Origin: UBA1568 sp964488025
GTDB taxonomy: Bacteria > Patescibacteriota > Minisyncoccia > Moranbacterales > UBA1568
Direction: 5' to 3'
NCBI GenBank assembly: GCA_964488025.1
Contig: CAZATJ010000008.1
Span: forward strand, 1-37,920
Length of the DNA: 37,920 nucleotides
Positions 29,669-37,920 of this stretch are shown piece after piece (position 1 is the first letter of the stretch; every line of letters starts with the position of its first letter). A program made the position numbers and the translations under genes. A model generated the notes under the pieces. It had not been told where the DNA came from. It searched no databases and was given only the letters and a program-made list of their open reading frames with translations.

Positions 29669-30463
29669 ATGAAAGGTATTATTCTTGCCGGCGGAACGGG
29701 GACACGATTGTTGCCCTTGACCGCTATCACCTCCAAGCAGCTCTTACCGGTCTATGATCGGCCGATGATTTTCTATCCGCTCAATACCCTCATCAAGGCC
29801 GGGATTACGGATATTCTGATCATCGTTTCGCCGGAACATTCGGGAAACTTCCTGAACCTTTTGGGTTCGATGTTTCGTAAATTCGGGGTCAACCTTTCGT
29901 TTGTTGTTCAGAAATCGCCCCGCGGTCTGGCAGAGGCCTATATTCTAGCAGAGGATTTTCTGGACGGAGAAGCATCGACTCTGGTATTGGGGGATAATAT
30001 TTTCGAGGACGATTTTACCGAGGCTATTCAGACATTCGTAAGCGGTGGGCGTATCTTTGCCAAAGAAGTCGCCGATCCGGAACGTTTCGGAGTCGTCGAA
30101 TTTGACAGTGAGAATACCGTGCTTTCTATCGAGGAAAAACCCGTGGTGCCGAAAAGCGATTTTGCCATTCCGGGGGTCTACATTTTCGATAGCGAAGTGG
30201 TGGCAGTTGCCAAATCACTGGTTCCATCCGTTCGCGGGGAATTGGAGATTACCGATGTGCAGAAGCACTATCTGGGAAAGCAGGAGCTTGATGTGCGGAT
30301 GATCCGTGGTGCCTGGTTCGACACCGGGACACACGAGTCACTTTTCGAAGCGGGTGTTTTTGCTCGTGAGAAAAAGCTTGGCGAACAGATGCATCCGATG
30401 ATCAACGAAGCCATCGCGGAATTTAACGCTGAGCACAAGAAGATAGTTTCATTAAAGAAATAA
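29669..30463 (+). CDS. rmlA: Glucose-1-phosphate thymidylyltransferase
   Basis: 264 aa. The nucleotide-binding signature LAGGTGTRLLPLTAITSKQL continues into LPVYDRPMIFYPL, followed by VVQKSPRGLAEAYILAEDFL, VLGDNIFEDDF, EKPVVPKSDFAIPGVYIFD and the catalytic-region GAWFDTGTHESLFEA. It makes dTDP-glucose from dTTP and glucose-1-phosphate, the first step of the rhamnose pathway. It is about 25-30 residues shorter than the E. coli enzyme, lacking part of the C-terminal helical region that forms the allosteric site. galU follows 10 nt downstream. Confidence 0.94.
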   Translation: MKGIILAGGTGTRLLPLTAITSKQLLPVYDRPMIFYPLNTLIKAGITDILIIVSPEHSGNFLNLLGSMFRKFGVNLSFVVQKSPRGLAEAYILAEDFLDGEASTLVLGDNIFEDDFTEAIQTFVSGGRIFAKEVADPERFGVVEFDSENTVLSIEEKPVVPKSDFAIPGVYIFDSEVVAVAKSLVPSVRGELEITDVQKHYLGKQELDVRMIRGAWFDTGTHESLFEAGVFAREKKLGEQMHPMINEAIAEFNAEHKKIVSLKK

Positions 30464-30473
30464 CCTCATTTGT

Positions 30474-31364
30474 ATGCCACATTCTGTTTCGCACAAGATA
30501 AAGAAAGCCATTTTTCCAGTTGCCGGATTCGGGACGCGTTTTCTTCCTGCTACCAAAGCGCAGCCGAAGGAGATGCTTCCGGTGGTGGACAAACCGGTGG
30601 TACAGTACCTCGTAGAAGAGGCGGTAGCATCCGGTATCGAAGAAATCATTTTTGTGACTGGACGCGGGAAACGGGCGATTGAAGATCATTTCGATGTTTC
30701 GTACGAACTGGAGGAGACCCTCGTTGAGAAAAATAAGCAGGACTTACTCGAAACGGTGCAGAAAATTTCTGGTCTGGCGAAGTTTTCCTATGTGCGTCAA
30801 CCAATTCCGCTTGGCGATGGTCACGCGTTGCTTCAGGCCGCTCACCTGGTTGATGATGACGAGTCAGTCCTGGTGATTTTCGGTGATTGCATCTATGATA
30901 GCGTCGTTCCTGCTTCGAAGCAGCTTATCGATGCCTACGCGGAATTCAAAACGCCGATTATCGGACTGACCGAGGTGGAGCATGCGGAAGTTTCGAAATT
31001 CGGAGTTATTGACGGGGAAAAACTCGATGAGCGTAATTGGCGGATATCACGTTTTGTGGAAAAGCCGAAACCGGAAGATGCTCCGACAAATATTGTGGCA
31101 CCCGGAAAATATATTATTACGCGAGAAGTCTTTGATATATTAGCCACGATGAACGACGGAAAATCCGGAGAAATCCGCTTGGCCGATGCTTTCGATCTCA
31201 TGCTGGAGCGAGGCAAGCCGCTCCATGGACGGGTGCTCGATGGTACTTGGCTCGATACGGGCGACAAATTCAATTTTCTGCGGGCGACGATTCATTTCGG
31301 GATGAAACATCCGGAAGTTGGAGAAAAATTACGAGCTTATCTCAAGCAACTCGATCTTTCATAA
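30474..31364 (+). CDS. galU: UTP-glucose-1-phosphate uridylyltransferase
   Basis: 296 aa. KKAIFPVAGFGTRFLPATKA and QPKEMLPVVDKPVVQYLVEE form the UTP-binding loop, then FVTGRGKRAIEDHFD, LGDGHALLQAAHLV, EKPKPEDAPTNIVAPGKYI and GTWLDTGDKFNFLRA. It supplies UDP-glucose for glycan synthesis. Pairing with rmlA gives two sugar-nucleotide pyrophosphorylases drawing on the same glucose-1-phosphate. Confidence 0.96.
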   Translation: MPHSVSHKIKKAIFPVAGFGTRFLPATKAQPKEMLPVVDKPVVQYLVEEAVASGIEEIIFVTGRGKRAIEDHFDVSYELEETLVEKNKQDLLETVQKISGLAKFSYVRQPIPLGDGHALLQAAHLVDDDESVLVIFGDCIYDSVVPASKQLIDAYAEFKTPIIGLTEVEHAEVSKFGVIDGEKLDERNWRISRFVEKPKPEDAPTNIVAPGKYIITREVFDILATMNDGKSGEIRLADAFDLMLERGKPLHGRVLDGTWLDTGDKFNFLRATIHFGMKHPEVGEKLRAYLKQLDLS

Positions 31365-31417
31365 CGCGACGGAAAGGAGAAACAGGCCTGGCAGAATACT
31401 ATTAACACCGTGAGCGT

Positions 31418-32104
31418 ATGTACTGGATATACCTGATAATATTTATTCTGGCCGTTCTGACGCCAAAGTTTGTGCAGCAGGAACACTTTCTGTTGCCCGA
31501 AGAAGATCTGGAATCTCTGTTTATTTTCTGTTTCGGAGCGTTCGCGTTTATGATCTACTTGGCCAAAGAGAAGGCGCTGCTTCGGGTCTTCCGGGAAAAG
31601 CTCCATTTGCAGAAACAGACCAACATTATTACCAAAGATCTTTCCGACTCGTATTCGTATATCGGCGAGATGAACCGCCGACTCGATATTGTGAAGGATC
31701 TGATTTTCAGACTTCCTCGGACTACGGCGGAAGCGCTGGGGAAAAAGAAAGGAGCGGTGTACCAGCCTTTGCTCGAAACGGCGAGTCTGCTTTCACAGGC
31801 GGATCGGGTTATTCTTGGTTTTGTCGATGTGAAAAACAAGCAGTGGAAAGAGATATATCAGAAAGACACTGTCTCGGCGTCCCTTCCGGATTTTGACGCG
31901 GAGACGCTGCTCGCTGAAGGGAAGTTTTTTTGGGAAATGGGGGAATATATTATTGTCCGATCGCCCCGCCAGGCAAAGGGAATTTCAGCCTTTCTCATTT
32001 TTGCAAAAACCAGGAACCATATCGAAGATGGGGAGGTGTTCAAGATTCTCGTTTCTGAGGCGCTGCTTCTCTACTCTGTCGATCAGGGCGTGACTCGTTC
32101 ATAA
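31418..32104 (+). CDS. Membrane protein with coiled coil, function unknown
   Basis: 228 aa. Two membrane helices (about 2-16 and 32-48) are separated by a short acidic loop, followed by a coiled coil (KEKALLRVFREKLHLQKQTN through MNRRLDIVKDLIFRLP) and a soluble C-terminal domain of about 130 residues whose strand/helix pattern (ASLLSQADRVILGFVDVKNKQWKEIY, GISAFLIFAKTR) could be GAF-like. A sensory or scaffold role in surface-glycan synthesis is possible. It starts 53 nt after galU and ends 7 nt before the glycosyltransferase. I do not recognise the family with confidence. Confidence 0.65.
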   Translation: MYWIYLIIFILAVLTPKFVQQEHFLLPEEDLESLFIFCFGAFAFMIYLAKEKALLRVFREKLHLQKQTNIITKDLSDSYSYIGEMNRRLDIVKDLIFRLPRTTAEALGKKKGAVYQPLLETASLLSQADRVILGFVDVKNKQWKEIYQKDTVSASLPDFDAETLLAEGKFFWEMGEYIIVRSPRQAKGISAFLIFAKTRNHIEDGEVFKILVSEALLLYSVDQGVTRS

Positions 32105-32111
32105 TGTTTTT

Positions 32112-33320
32112 ATGCGCATAGGTATCGATGCCCGGTTTTATGGGTCACTGGGGAAGGGTTTGGGTCGGTATACTGAAAAACTCATAGAACATCTGGAGGT
32201 GATTGATGAGGAGAATGAGTATACGGTATTTTTGCGTCAGGAAAATTTTTCTGAGTACGTGCCGAAAAATCCTCGATTCAGGAAGGAGGTAGCACAGTAC
32301 ACGTGGTATGGATTTTCCGAACAGACGCTGTTTGTTATCCGTCTGTACCGGGGGTGTTTTGATCTCGTTCATTTCCCGCACTTCAATGTACCGATTCTGT
32401 ACTGTCGGAGATTTGTCGTGACTATTCATGATCTCATTTTGGTGCATTATCCGACGCTGCGGAATACGACCCGCTTTTCTTCATTATATTGGTTAAAGTT
32501 TCTGGTGTATCGAATCGTGATCATCTCAGCGATACGTCGGGCACAGCATATTATTACGGTGTCGCGTTTCACCGAGGCCGATATCGTGAGGCAGTACCCG
32601 TTTGCGCGGGGCAGAATCACGGTTACCTACGAGGCAGCCGACCCGTTTTGTCCGTTTCTCAATCCGGAGGATGAAAGCAGGCTGTTCACCCGCTTTGGGT
32701 TGCTTCGAACCGATACGTCATCCCATCAGTCACTTTCGTATCGTGATATAATACGACCGTATTTCCTGTATGTCGGAAACGCCTATCCGCATAAAAACCT
32801 CGTCATTCTTTTCGCTCTTGCCAAGGCGTTTCCGAAACACACCCTGGTGTTGGTAGGAAAGGAAGATTTTTTCTATATTCGTCTCAAGGACGAGGCGCGG
32901 GTCGCGGGAATAGAGAATATCTTATTTGTCGGTTTTTTGACGGATCGTGAGCTTTCGGCATTCTATCGCTTCGCGCGGGTATATATCTTTCCATCATTGT
33001 ATGAGGGGTTCGGCCTTCCGCCGCTTGAGGCGATGTCGAGGGGTACACCGGTAGTGTCCTCCGATCGCGGTTCGCTTCCGGAAATATTAGGCGAGGCTGC
33101 TTATTATTTCGATCCCACATCACCCTCGGCTCTCGTTGCCGCCGTACACCAGGTAGAAGAAGACGACAGGCTGAGAGTCCGTTTGAGGGAGCGGGGATAC
33201 CGTCAGGTCGCGAAGTATCGTTTTAGCGATATGGCCGCCACGACTCAGGCCATTTATCAATCCTTACTCAAAAACAAAAAACAGACTCATGCCACCTTTC
33301 ATTCCATCACAACGAAATAA
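32112..33320 (+). CDS. Glycosyltransferase family 4 (GT-B fold)
   Basis: 402 aa. The N-terminal domain opens RIGIDARFYGSLGKGLGRYTEKLIEHL, a layout seen in mannosyl- and rhamnosyl-type transferases. The C-terminal Glycos_transf_1 domain has YFLYVGNAYPHKNL, LVLVGKE, VGFLTDRELSAFYRFARVYIFPSLYEGFGLPPLEAMSRGTPVV with the E-x7-E donor-binding motif, and SSDRGSLPEILGEAAYYFDP. It transfers a sugar from a nucleotide donor on the cytoplasmic side; with rml genes nearby, rhamnose is a plausible donor but not shown. Its last 32 bases overlap the DUF4012 gene. Confidence 0.9.
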   Translation: MRIGIDARFYGSLGKGLGRYTEKLIEHLEVIDEENEYTVFLRQENFSEYVPKNPRFRKEVAQYTWYGFSEQTLFVIRLYRGCFDLVHFPHFNVPILYCRRFVVTIHDLILVHYPTLRNTTRFSSLYWLKFLVYRIVIISAIRRAQHIITVSRFTEADIVRQYPFARGRITVTYEAADPFCPFLNPEDESRLFTRFGLLRTDTSSHQSLSYRDIIRPYFLYVGNAYPHKNLVILFALAKAFPKHTLVLVGKEDFFYIRLKDEARVAGIENILFVGFLTDRELSAFYRFARVYIFPSLYEGFGLPPLEAMSRGTPVVSSDRGSLPEILGEAAYYFDPTSPSALVAAVHQVEEDDRLRVRLRERGYRQVAKYRFSDMAATTQAIYQSLLKNKKQTHATFHSITTK

Positions 33321-35505
33321 CCAGGCGTCACTTTCGGATGTCAGGCGGCCTGTTTCGAAAGGAGCGCATGCGCCCTTACGGGAAGAGCGTTCTGTTTTTT
33401 ATCCTTACGAATCGGAAAGCAGAGTTCCTGAATCTTGGTCGCCGCCGAGCGTTTCTCAAGAGGCGGTTCCGGAAGAGCGTTTTCTGACAAGGTATTCATC
33501 TGAAAGGAAACCATCGGGTCGCTCCTCGTTTCTTTCGTCGCGTTTTCGGAAGGTTTTTCTCATGTCATTTCTTCTGCTGGCGATAGCCGGTATCCTTTTC
33601 TTTCTGGCGCGGCAGGCTCTCGTGACGAAAGAAAAAATTCTTATGGAGAGTGAGAATGGTTATAATAATCTGGCACAGGCTGCTGAACTTCTGAAAGCCA
33701 AGCAGTACCCGGCCGCTTTGGATCATTTCTCGCGTGCGGAACAATCCTTTGAACGGGCGAGAGAGCGTCTCTCTTTCTGGGGAGGACCACTGCTTGATAT
33801 CACCCGGTTCGTTCCTGGGCTTTCGCAGCTCGCGTCAGGGAGGCATGCTATCGAAGCAGGTCGACATTTTTCAGCCGCTGGCAAACCGCTCCTTCAGCTT
33901 GTGGAAAATGCCGCTTTTTCAAAAGGAATCTCTTCCCAGGGGGAAAAAATATCACTTCTCAATTTTCTTGCCCAGGCCAAGGAACCGCTTAAAGAGGCTC
34001 ATGTTTTACTGGAGATGGCTCAGAATGAGCTTGCCCAGGTACGTCTTGATGATATCCCAGAGGAAAAGCGAGAAAAATTTCTCACGATTCGAACCAGTCT
34101 TCCGACATTCCTTGGTTTCCTTTCCGGTTTCGAAAAAAATGAGCTACTCATCGAGGAACTGCTCGGAGGTAATGGTCCACGTACGTATCTTTTTTTGCTG
34201 CAGAATAATCATGAGATGCGAGCCACGGGAGGATTTATCGGAACGTACGCCCTGGTTGATATCAATCAGGGGGTCATACGCCGTTTTTTTGTCGATGGGA
34301 TTTTCAACCCGGACGGACAACTGAAAGAAAATATTATTCCTCCGAAACCGATCCAAAAAATCAGCGCTGGCTGGAGCCTGCATGACAGTAATTGGTTTCC
34401 AGATTTTCCGACTTCGGCGGAAAAGGCTATTTTTTTCTACGAGAAGACCGGAGGAGCGACGGTGGACGGAGTGATCACTCTGACTCCGACGGTGATGCAG
34501 AAACTCTTGGCCGTTATCGGTCCGATAGCGCTTCCCCAGTACGGGCTTTTGGTCGATGCCGAAAATTTTATTCCGGTACTTCAGGAGCAGGTAGAAGTCA
34601 AATATGACAAGGAATTGAATCAACCGAAGAAGATTCTCGCTGATCTCTCGCAACTTCTGATTGAAAAGGTTTTTGCCCTGCAGAATCGTGAGACGTCTCA
34701 GCGAATAGCGGAAGCATTGGTGGAGGGGTTGAATGAAAAACATATTCTTCTCTATGCGCGCCACCCTGAAACTGAACAGCTGATTGATGAGATTGGCTGG
34801 TCGGGGAGAATTCTAGAAACTTCCAAGGATTACCTTTCGGTCATTCACAGTAATATCAATGGGTATAAGACCGACGGTGTTATTGATGAAAGCATCAGGC
34901 ATCAAGCGGAAATAGGGAACGACGGATCGATTGTTGATACGGTCACGATTACTCGCACGCATCGTGGCGGAAACACACCCTATGATTGGTGGAACAAGGT
35001 CAACGCGGACTATGTGCGACTGTACGTTCCGAAGGGATCGGAACTTATCTTTTCTTCCGGAACCACTTGGGAATTTCCCGATGAGCCGCTCGATTATGAG
35101 CGACTCGGATTCAAAAAAGATGCCGATGTGGAACGCGAAGAGAGTGCTATGACCATCGATCGGAAGACGGGCGTGCGTATTTCGGAAGATGCTGGCAAGA
35201 CGGTGTTCGGCGCGTGGGCGTATGTCAGTCCCGGGGAATCCGTAGTTTTGAAGTATCAGTATCGATTGCCGTTTCGTATCAATACTGAGGCGCTCAAGCT
35301 TGGGGAGGCACAATCATACGGAATCCTTTTCCAGAAACAATCAGGTTCTCCCGGAAGCGCGTTGACTCTGTCTGTTATCTTTCCGGAAAGTTTCCAGCCC
35401 ATTTGGCAGACTGAGCCGAATCTGATACCGTACGAACGGGAATGGCGCCGTGAAACCAATCTTCGGACGGATGTTTTCCAGGGGTTGGTATTGGGCCAGA
35501 AATGA
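33289..35505 (+). CDS. DUF4012 membrane-anchored surface protein
   Basis: 738 aa. A disordered, Ser/Arg/Pro-rich cytoplasmic tail of about 88 residues precedes one membrane helix (90-108, FLMSFLLLAIAGILFFLARQ); the rest is exported. A helical section (about 120-290) leads to the DUF4012 domain, recognised by YLFLLQNNHEMRATGGFIGTYALVDINQGVI and DSNWFPDFPTSAEKAIFFYEKTGG, then PTVMQKLLAVIGPI. The C-terminus is a beta-rich domain (PYDWWNKVNADYVRLYVPKGSEL, VVLKYQYRLPF). The family occurs near polysaccharide genes, as here. It resembles LytR-CpsA-Psr-type attachment proteins in context only; activity is unknown. Confidence 0.85.
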   Translation: MPPFIPSQRNNQASLSDVRRPVSKGAHAPLREERSVFYPYESESRVPESWSPPSVSQEAVPEERFLTRYSSERKPSGRSSFLSSRFRKVFLMSFLLLAIAGILFFLARQALVTKEKILMESENGYNNLAQAAELLKAKQYPAALDHFSRAEQSFERARERLSFWGGPLLDITRFVPGLSQLASGRHAIEAGRHFSAAGKPLLQLVENAAFSKGISSQGEKISLLNFLAQAKEPLKEAHVLLEMAQNELAQVRLDDIPEEKREKFLTIRTSLPTFLGFLSGFEKNELLIEELLGGNGPRTYLFLLQNNHEMRATGGFIGTYALVDINQGVIRRFFVDGIFNPDGQLKENIIPPKPIQKISAGWSLHDSNWFPDFPTSAEKAIFFYEKTGGATVDGVITLTPTVMQKLLAVIGPIALPQYGLLVDAENFIPVLQEQVEVKYDKELNQPKKILADLSQLLIEKVFALQNRETSQRIAEALVEGLNEKHILLYARHPETEQLIDEIGWSGRILETSKDYLSVIHSNINGYKTDGVIDESIRHQAEIGNDGSIVDTVTITRTHRGGNTPYDWWNKVNADYVRLYVPKGSELIFSSGTTWEFPDEPLDYERLGFKKDADVEREESAMTIDRKTGVRISEDAGKTVFGAWAYVSPGESVVLKYQYRLPFRINTEALKLGEAQSYGILFQKQSGSPGSALTLSVIFPESFQPIWQTEPNLIPYEREWRRETNLRTDVFQGLVLGQK

Positions 35506-35522
35506 TTTTTTGATAGACGTTC

Positions 35523-37178
35523 ATGGTGAAGAAATTGATGGGTCGCATCGCATTATGGGGTAGTACTCCGAGTTCTACCGTCGGCGGCGCGGCATTGCTA
35601 ATCGCTTTTGCAGGGATAGCGAGTCGTTTTCTCGGTTTTTTGCGTGACCGCATTTTGGCGTCGCACTTCGGCGCCGGAGACGTACTGGATGCTTATTATG
35701 CGGCGTTTCGCCTTCCGGATTTGGTGTATAGTTTTCTCGTGCTGGGTGCCCTTTCCGCCGCCTTTATTCCTATATTTACCGAGCTTCTCTCACAGGATAA
35801 GAAAGAGGAAGCCTGGAAGCTGACATCGGGAGTGCTTCACACGATGATTTTTTCCCTGAGCTGTTTTTCTCTTTTAGGTATCGTGTTCACCCCGTTTCTC
35901 ACTGATTTTTTGGCGCCGGGATTTTCTCCGGAGAAGCAGGCTCTGGTGACGGCACTGACCCGTATCATGCTTCTTTCACCTCTCTTTCTGGCGGCGAGTG
36001 CCGTTTTTGGCGGGGTACTGGTCTCTTTCAAACAATTCGCCGCTTATTCTTTCGCCCCGGTCTTTTATAATGTCGGTATCATTTCGGGCGCGCTTTTCCT
36101 GACACCATTCTTCGGACCAGAAGGACTGGCTTGGGGTGTCGTGCTGGGGTCGGTTTTTCACATGATTATTCAATATCCCGCGCTTCATCGGTCAGGGTTT
36201 CAGTATCAGTGGGCGCTTTTTACCGCCTGGAAAGATGAGAATGTGAAGCGGGTACTCAAATTGATGATTCCGCGCTCTCTCGGTATGGCGGTGAACCAAA
36301 TCAGTCTTCTGGTGATGACTATTTTCGCTTCGACCCTGGTTTCGGGAAGCTTAGCCGCTTTCACATTGGCCAATAATATCCAGAGCGTACCACTCGGACT
36401 TTTCGGTATCGCGTTTTCCTTGGCTGCTTTTCCGACACTGTCCCTTTTCGCTGCCAAGAAGAACGGTCGTGATTTTTTCGGGATGTTCGCCGAGACAACG
36501 AAGAAGATCCTCTTTTTTGTCGTGCCGCTTTCCATTTTCATGATTATTTTTCGAGCCCAGTGTGTCCGTGTTATTCTGGGATCCGGAAATTTCGACTGGC
36601 AAGATACGATTACCACCTTCGAGGTGCTGAAGTTTTTGGCAATCAGCCTGTTCGCGCAGAGTCTGATTCCGCTTTTCGCCCGGGCATTTTTCGCTCTGCA
36701 AGATACCAAGACGCCGCTTTATATCGCCCTGGTGAGCGAAGTGGTTCATATCGCGCTCATCCCGTTTCTTTTGCCTCAGTATGCGGTAGAGGGTCTGGCC
36801 ATCGCTTTTTCTTTCAGCACCATCCTCAATTTCGCCCTCTTGTATTTTTTTCTCAGAAAAAATCTTTCTTTTTGGGATGATAAAGCGATTATCGTCCCGG
36901 TGGGAAAGATTCTCCTTGCTTCTGTTTTGGCAGGGGCGGTCGCTCAATTCTCCAAATCGGTGTTTGCTCTGACCACCAATGAACTCGATACGTTTGTTGA
37001 GGTTTTCTTGCAGTTATTGATCGGATTCACCATCGGTGGAAGCGCTTACGTGCTCTTTGCTCACTGGCTTAAGGTAGAGGAACTGGATCGGGTGCGGCGT
37101 TTCTTCTTCTGCCGTGTCTTTCGTCAGCCAGAGGCCGCTGCTCTTACCGAAGACCATCCAGAACGTGGCGATTGGTGA
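35523..37178 (+). CDS. murJ: Lipid II flippase MurJ (MviN)
   Basis: 551 aa with about 14 membrane helices. The N-terminal block IASRFLGFLRDRILASHFGA-GDVLDAYYAAFRLPD and LGALSAAFIPIFTELL is the MurJ signature, with the conserved Arg/Asp/Arg residues of helix 1 and loop 1. Later helices carry PRSLGMAVNQISLLVMTIFAS and LFARAFFALQDTKTPLYIAL. MurJ of the MOP superfamily turns lipid II to the outside of the membrane for the penicillin-binding proteins. It starts 17 nt after the DUF4012 gene. The charged tail beyond the last helix is short. Confidence 0.93.
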   Translation: MVKKLMGRIALWGSTPSSTVGGAALLIAFAGIASRFLGFLRDRILASHFGAGDVLDAYYAAFRLPDLVYSFLVLGALSAAFIPIFTELLSQDKKEEAWKLTSGVLHTMIFSLSCFSLLGIVFTPFLTDFLAPGFSPEKQALVTALTRIMLLSPLFLAASAVFGGVLVSFKQFAAYSFAPVFYNVGIISGALFLTPFFGPEGLAWGVVLGSVFHMIIQYPALHRSGFQYQWALFTAWKDENVKRVLKLMIPRSLGMAVNQISLLVMTIFASTLVSGSLAAFTLANNIQSVPLGLFGIAFSLAAFPTLSLFAAKKNGRDFFGMFAETTKKILFFVVPLSIFMIIFRAQCVRVILGSGNFDWQDTITTFEVLKFLAISLFAQSLIPLFARAFFALQDTKTPLYIALVSEVVHIALIPFLLPQYAVEGLAIAFSFSTILNFALLYFFLRKNLSFWDDKAIIVPVGKILLASVLAGAVAQFSKSVFALTTNELDTFVEVFLQLLIGFTIGGSAYVLFAHWLKVEELDRVRRFFFCRVFRQPEAAALTEDHPERGDW

Positions 37179-37225
37179 GGTTGACACTTTGTCCGGGGAG
37201 GAGATCATTTCTTGACTGAATAAGA

Positions 37226-37253
37226 TATACCACCTTTCATTTTGTGGTATAAT
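37226..37253 (+). promoter_or_regulatory. Extended -10 promoter within a dyad, upstream of the 37309 gene
   Basis: TGTGGTATAAT (37243-37253) repeats the pilC promoter 11-mer exactly. Its GTGGTATA (37244-37251) pairs with TATACCAC (37226-37233), an 8-bp perfect dyad with a 10-nt centre. The dyad could be an operator or a pair of divergent -10 elements. The leader to ATG 37309 is about 50 nt. Confidence 0.6.
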
Positions 37254-37308
37254 GTATCTCATGGTACAATATCACTGAAAGAAAAACAGTAAAACAAAAA
37301 TACTTCCT

Positions 37309-37638
37309 ATGGATTCTCCTTCTCGGACTAGTTTCCCATTACAGCGGATTAAGGTGGCTGTATTCTTGTTTGCCGTTGTCATAGCCATTGGTGCTATCAC
37401 GTTTGTTTTTTCTCATTCTTTCTTCAAAGGATCAGTGAATACTGAAGAACTACCAGAAGAAACTGGAGCACCAGTCGCTTTTGAAGACATGCCGCCACTC
37501 CTTCCAGTTTCTGAAGCGGAGCTTCAGCAACAAATCAACAAGATTCTTATCGAGGGAGAAGAATCTGATTGTGAGACTCTTGCTGACCCTCGTTATCAAT
37601 TCGCTTGCCACGATTTCTTTAAACTCAAAAAACAATGA
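37309..37638 (+). CDS. Small single-pass membrane protein
   Basis: 109 aa. A short basic tail, one membrane helix (about 16-37, VAVFLFAVVIAIGAITFVFSH), an acidic Pro-rich linker (TEELPEETGAPVAFEDMPPLLP) and a C-terminal segment with two Cys (ESDCETLADPRYQFACHDFF) that could form a disulfide outside the cell. Family not recognised. The stop overlaps the next start codon (ATGA), so it is cotranslated with the secreted protein downstream. Confidence 0.7.
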   Translation: MDSPSRTSFPLQRIKVAVFLFAVVIAIGAITFVFSHSFFKGSVNTEELPEETGAPVAFEDMPPLLPVSEAELQQQINKILIEGEESDCETLADPRYQFACHDFFKLKKQ

Positions 37639-37920
37639 AAGCATTTTGTTATAGCATTCTCGCACTTGTTTCTTTTGGACTTCCGGCATCGTTTGCATAC
37701 GCTACAGGGCATACTGCAAGTATCATTATCCCTTCGGGGGATATGTCCATTGCCCTAGGGACTCCTGTCGCTTTTTCGGGGATGGGGACACTATTCGCAG
37801 GAACCCCATCGGTTGTAGGAAATTACTCATTGAACGCTTATCCTACGGGTGTTGCTTTTGATCCTTCCACGAATTCAATTTGGGTAGTACGACGGGGGGC
37901 TAATATTGTGACAAAGTTAA
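37635..37920 (+). CDS. Secreted protein, N-terminal part (runs off the right edge)
   Basis: 95 codons are visible. The first 24 residues form a classical signal peptide (MKAFCYSILALVSFGLPASFAYA) with a likely cut after AYA. The exported part begins with a beta-rich segment (SIIIPSGDMSIALGTPVAFSG) that may be Ig-like, then YPTGVAFDPSTNSIWVVRRG, a phrase typical of NHL/beta-propeller blades. Function cannot be told from this fragment. Confidence 0.7.
   Translation, partial: MKAFCYSILALVSFGLPASFAYATGHTASIIIPSGDMSIALGTPVAFSGMGTLFAGTPSVVGNYSLNAYPTGVAFDPSTNSIWVVRRGANIVTKL

Overview
The window is a bacterial chromosome segment. Apart from a small fragment at the left edge, every gene runs on the + strand and uses the standard code. 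The gene set fits a Patescibacteria/CPR genome, probably of the Parcubacteria/Moranbacteria type. It has a monoderm-style type IV pilus operon (pilC, minor pilins, pilM/N/O, no secretin or PilP), an mraZ-rsmH-ftsL-ftsI-murF block, a DUF4012 protein next to a sugar glycosyltransferase and MurJ, and a Cas2-like winged-helix protein of the kind common in these genomes. The lineage is inferred from gene content only. No rRNA, tRNA or CRISPR array was seen.

Layout. 1-1372: edge fragment, a short inverted-repeat element and a nucleotidyltransferase-like gene. 1431-9021: type IV pilus operon in two blocks (pilC and three minor pilins; pilM, pilN, pilO and a small membrane protein) separated by a GC-rich palindromic intergenic element. 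9067-13418: rlmN, miaB (no TRAM domain), exonuclease III and rarA. 13419-14556: an accessory patch with a long inverted repeat, a second copy of the inverted-repeat element, a small orphan gene with a structured leader and a strong terminator, a decapitated peroxiredoxin fragment and another hairpin. 14557-22599: pepA, then mraZ-rsmH-ftsL-ftsI-murF under a consensus promoter with MraZ-type operator repeats, then a DUF475 membrane protein and khpA. 22718-31364: dTDP-rhamnose genes rmlC-rmlB, interrupted by an accessory segment (hydrolase, metallo-beta-lactamase-fold protein, Cas2-like gene between two matching palindromes, MazG-like, membrane protein), then rmlD, glyA, rmlA and galU. 31418-37178: membrane/coiled-coil protein, glycosyltransferase, DUF4012 protein and MurJ. 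37309-37920: small membrane protein and the start of a secreted, probably beta-propeller protein.

Functionally the window is about the cell surface: pilus assembly, peptidoglycan precursor synthesis, flipping and cross-linking, and activated sugars (dTDP-rhamnose, UDP-glucose) for surface glycans. A few RNA-modification and DNA-repair genes are mixed in.

The most unusual feature is the Cas2-like gene at 25614-26219. It lies between two 36-38 nt near-perfect palindromes that are reverse complements of each other; the upstream copy overlaps the likely promoter and a possible leaderless start codon. Other non-coding structure worth attention: the two-copy 90-bp element whose end supplies a -35 box, a shared AGCTAA-phased repeat at the rmlB and rmlA starts, and a recurring TGTGGTATAAT-like extended -10 motif.
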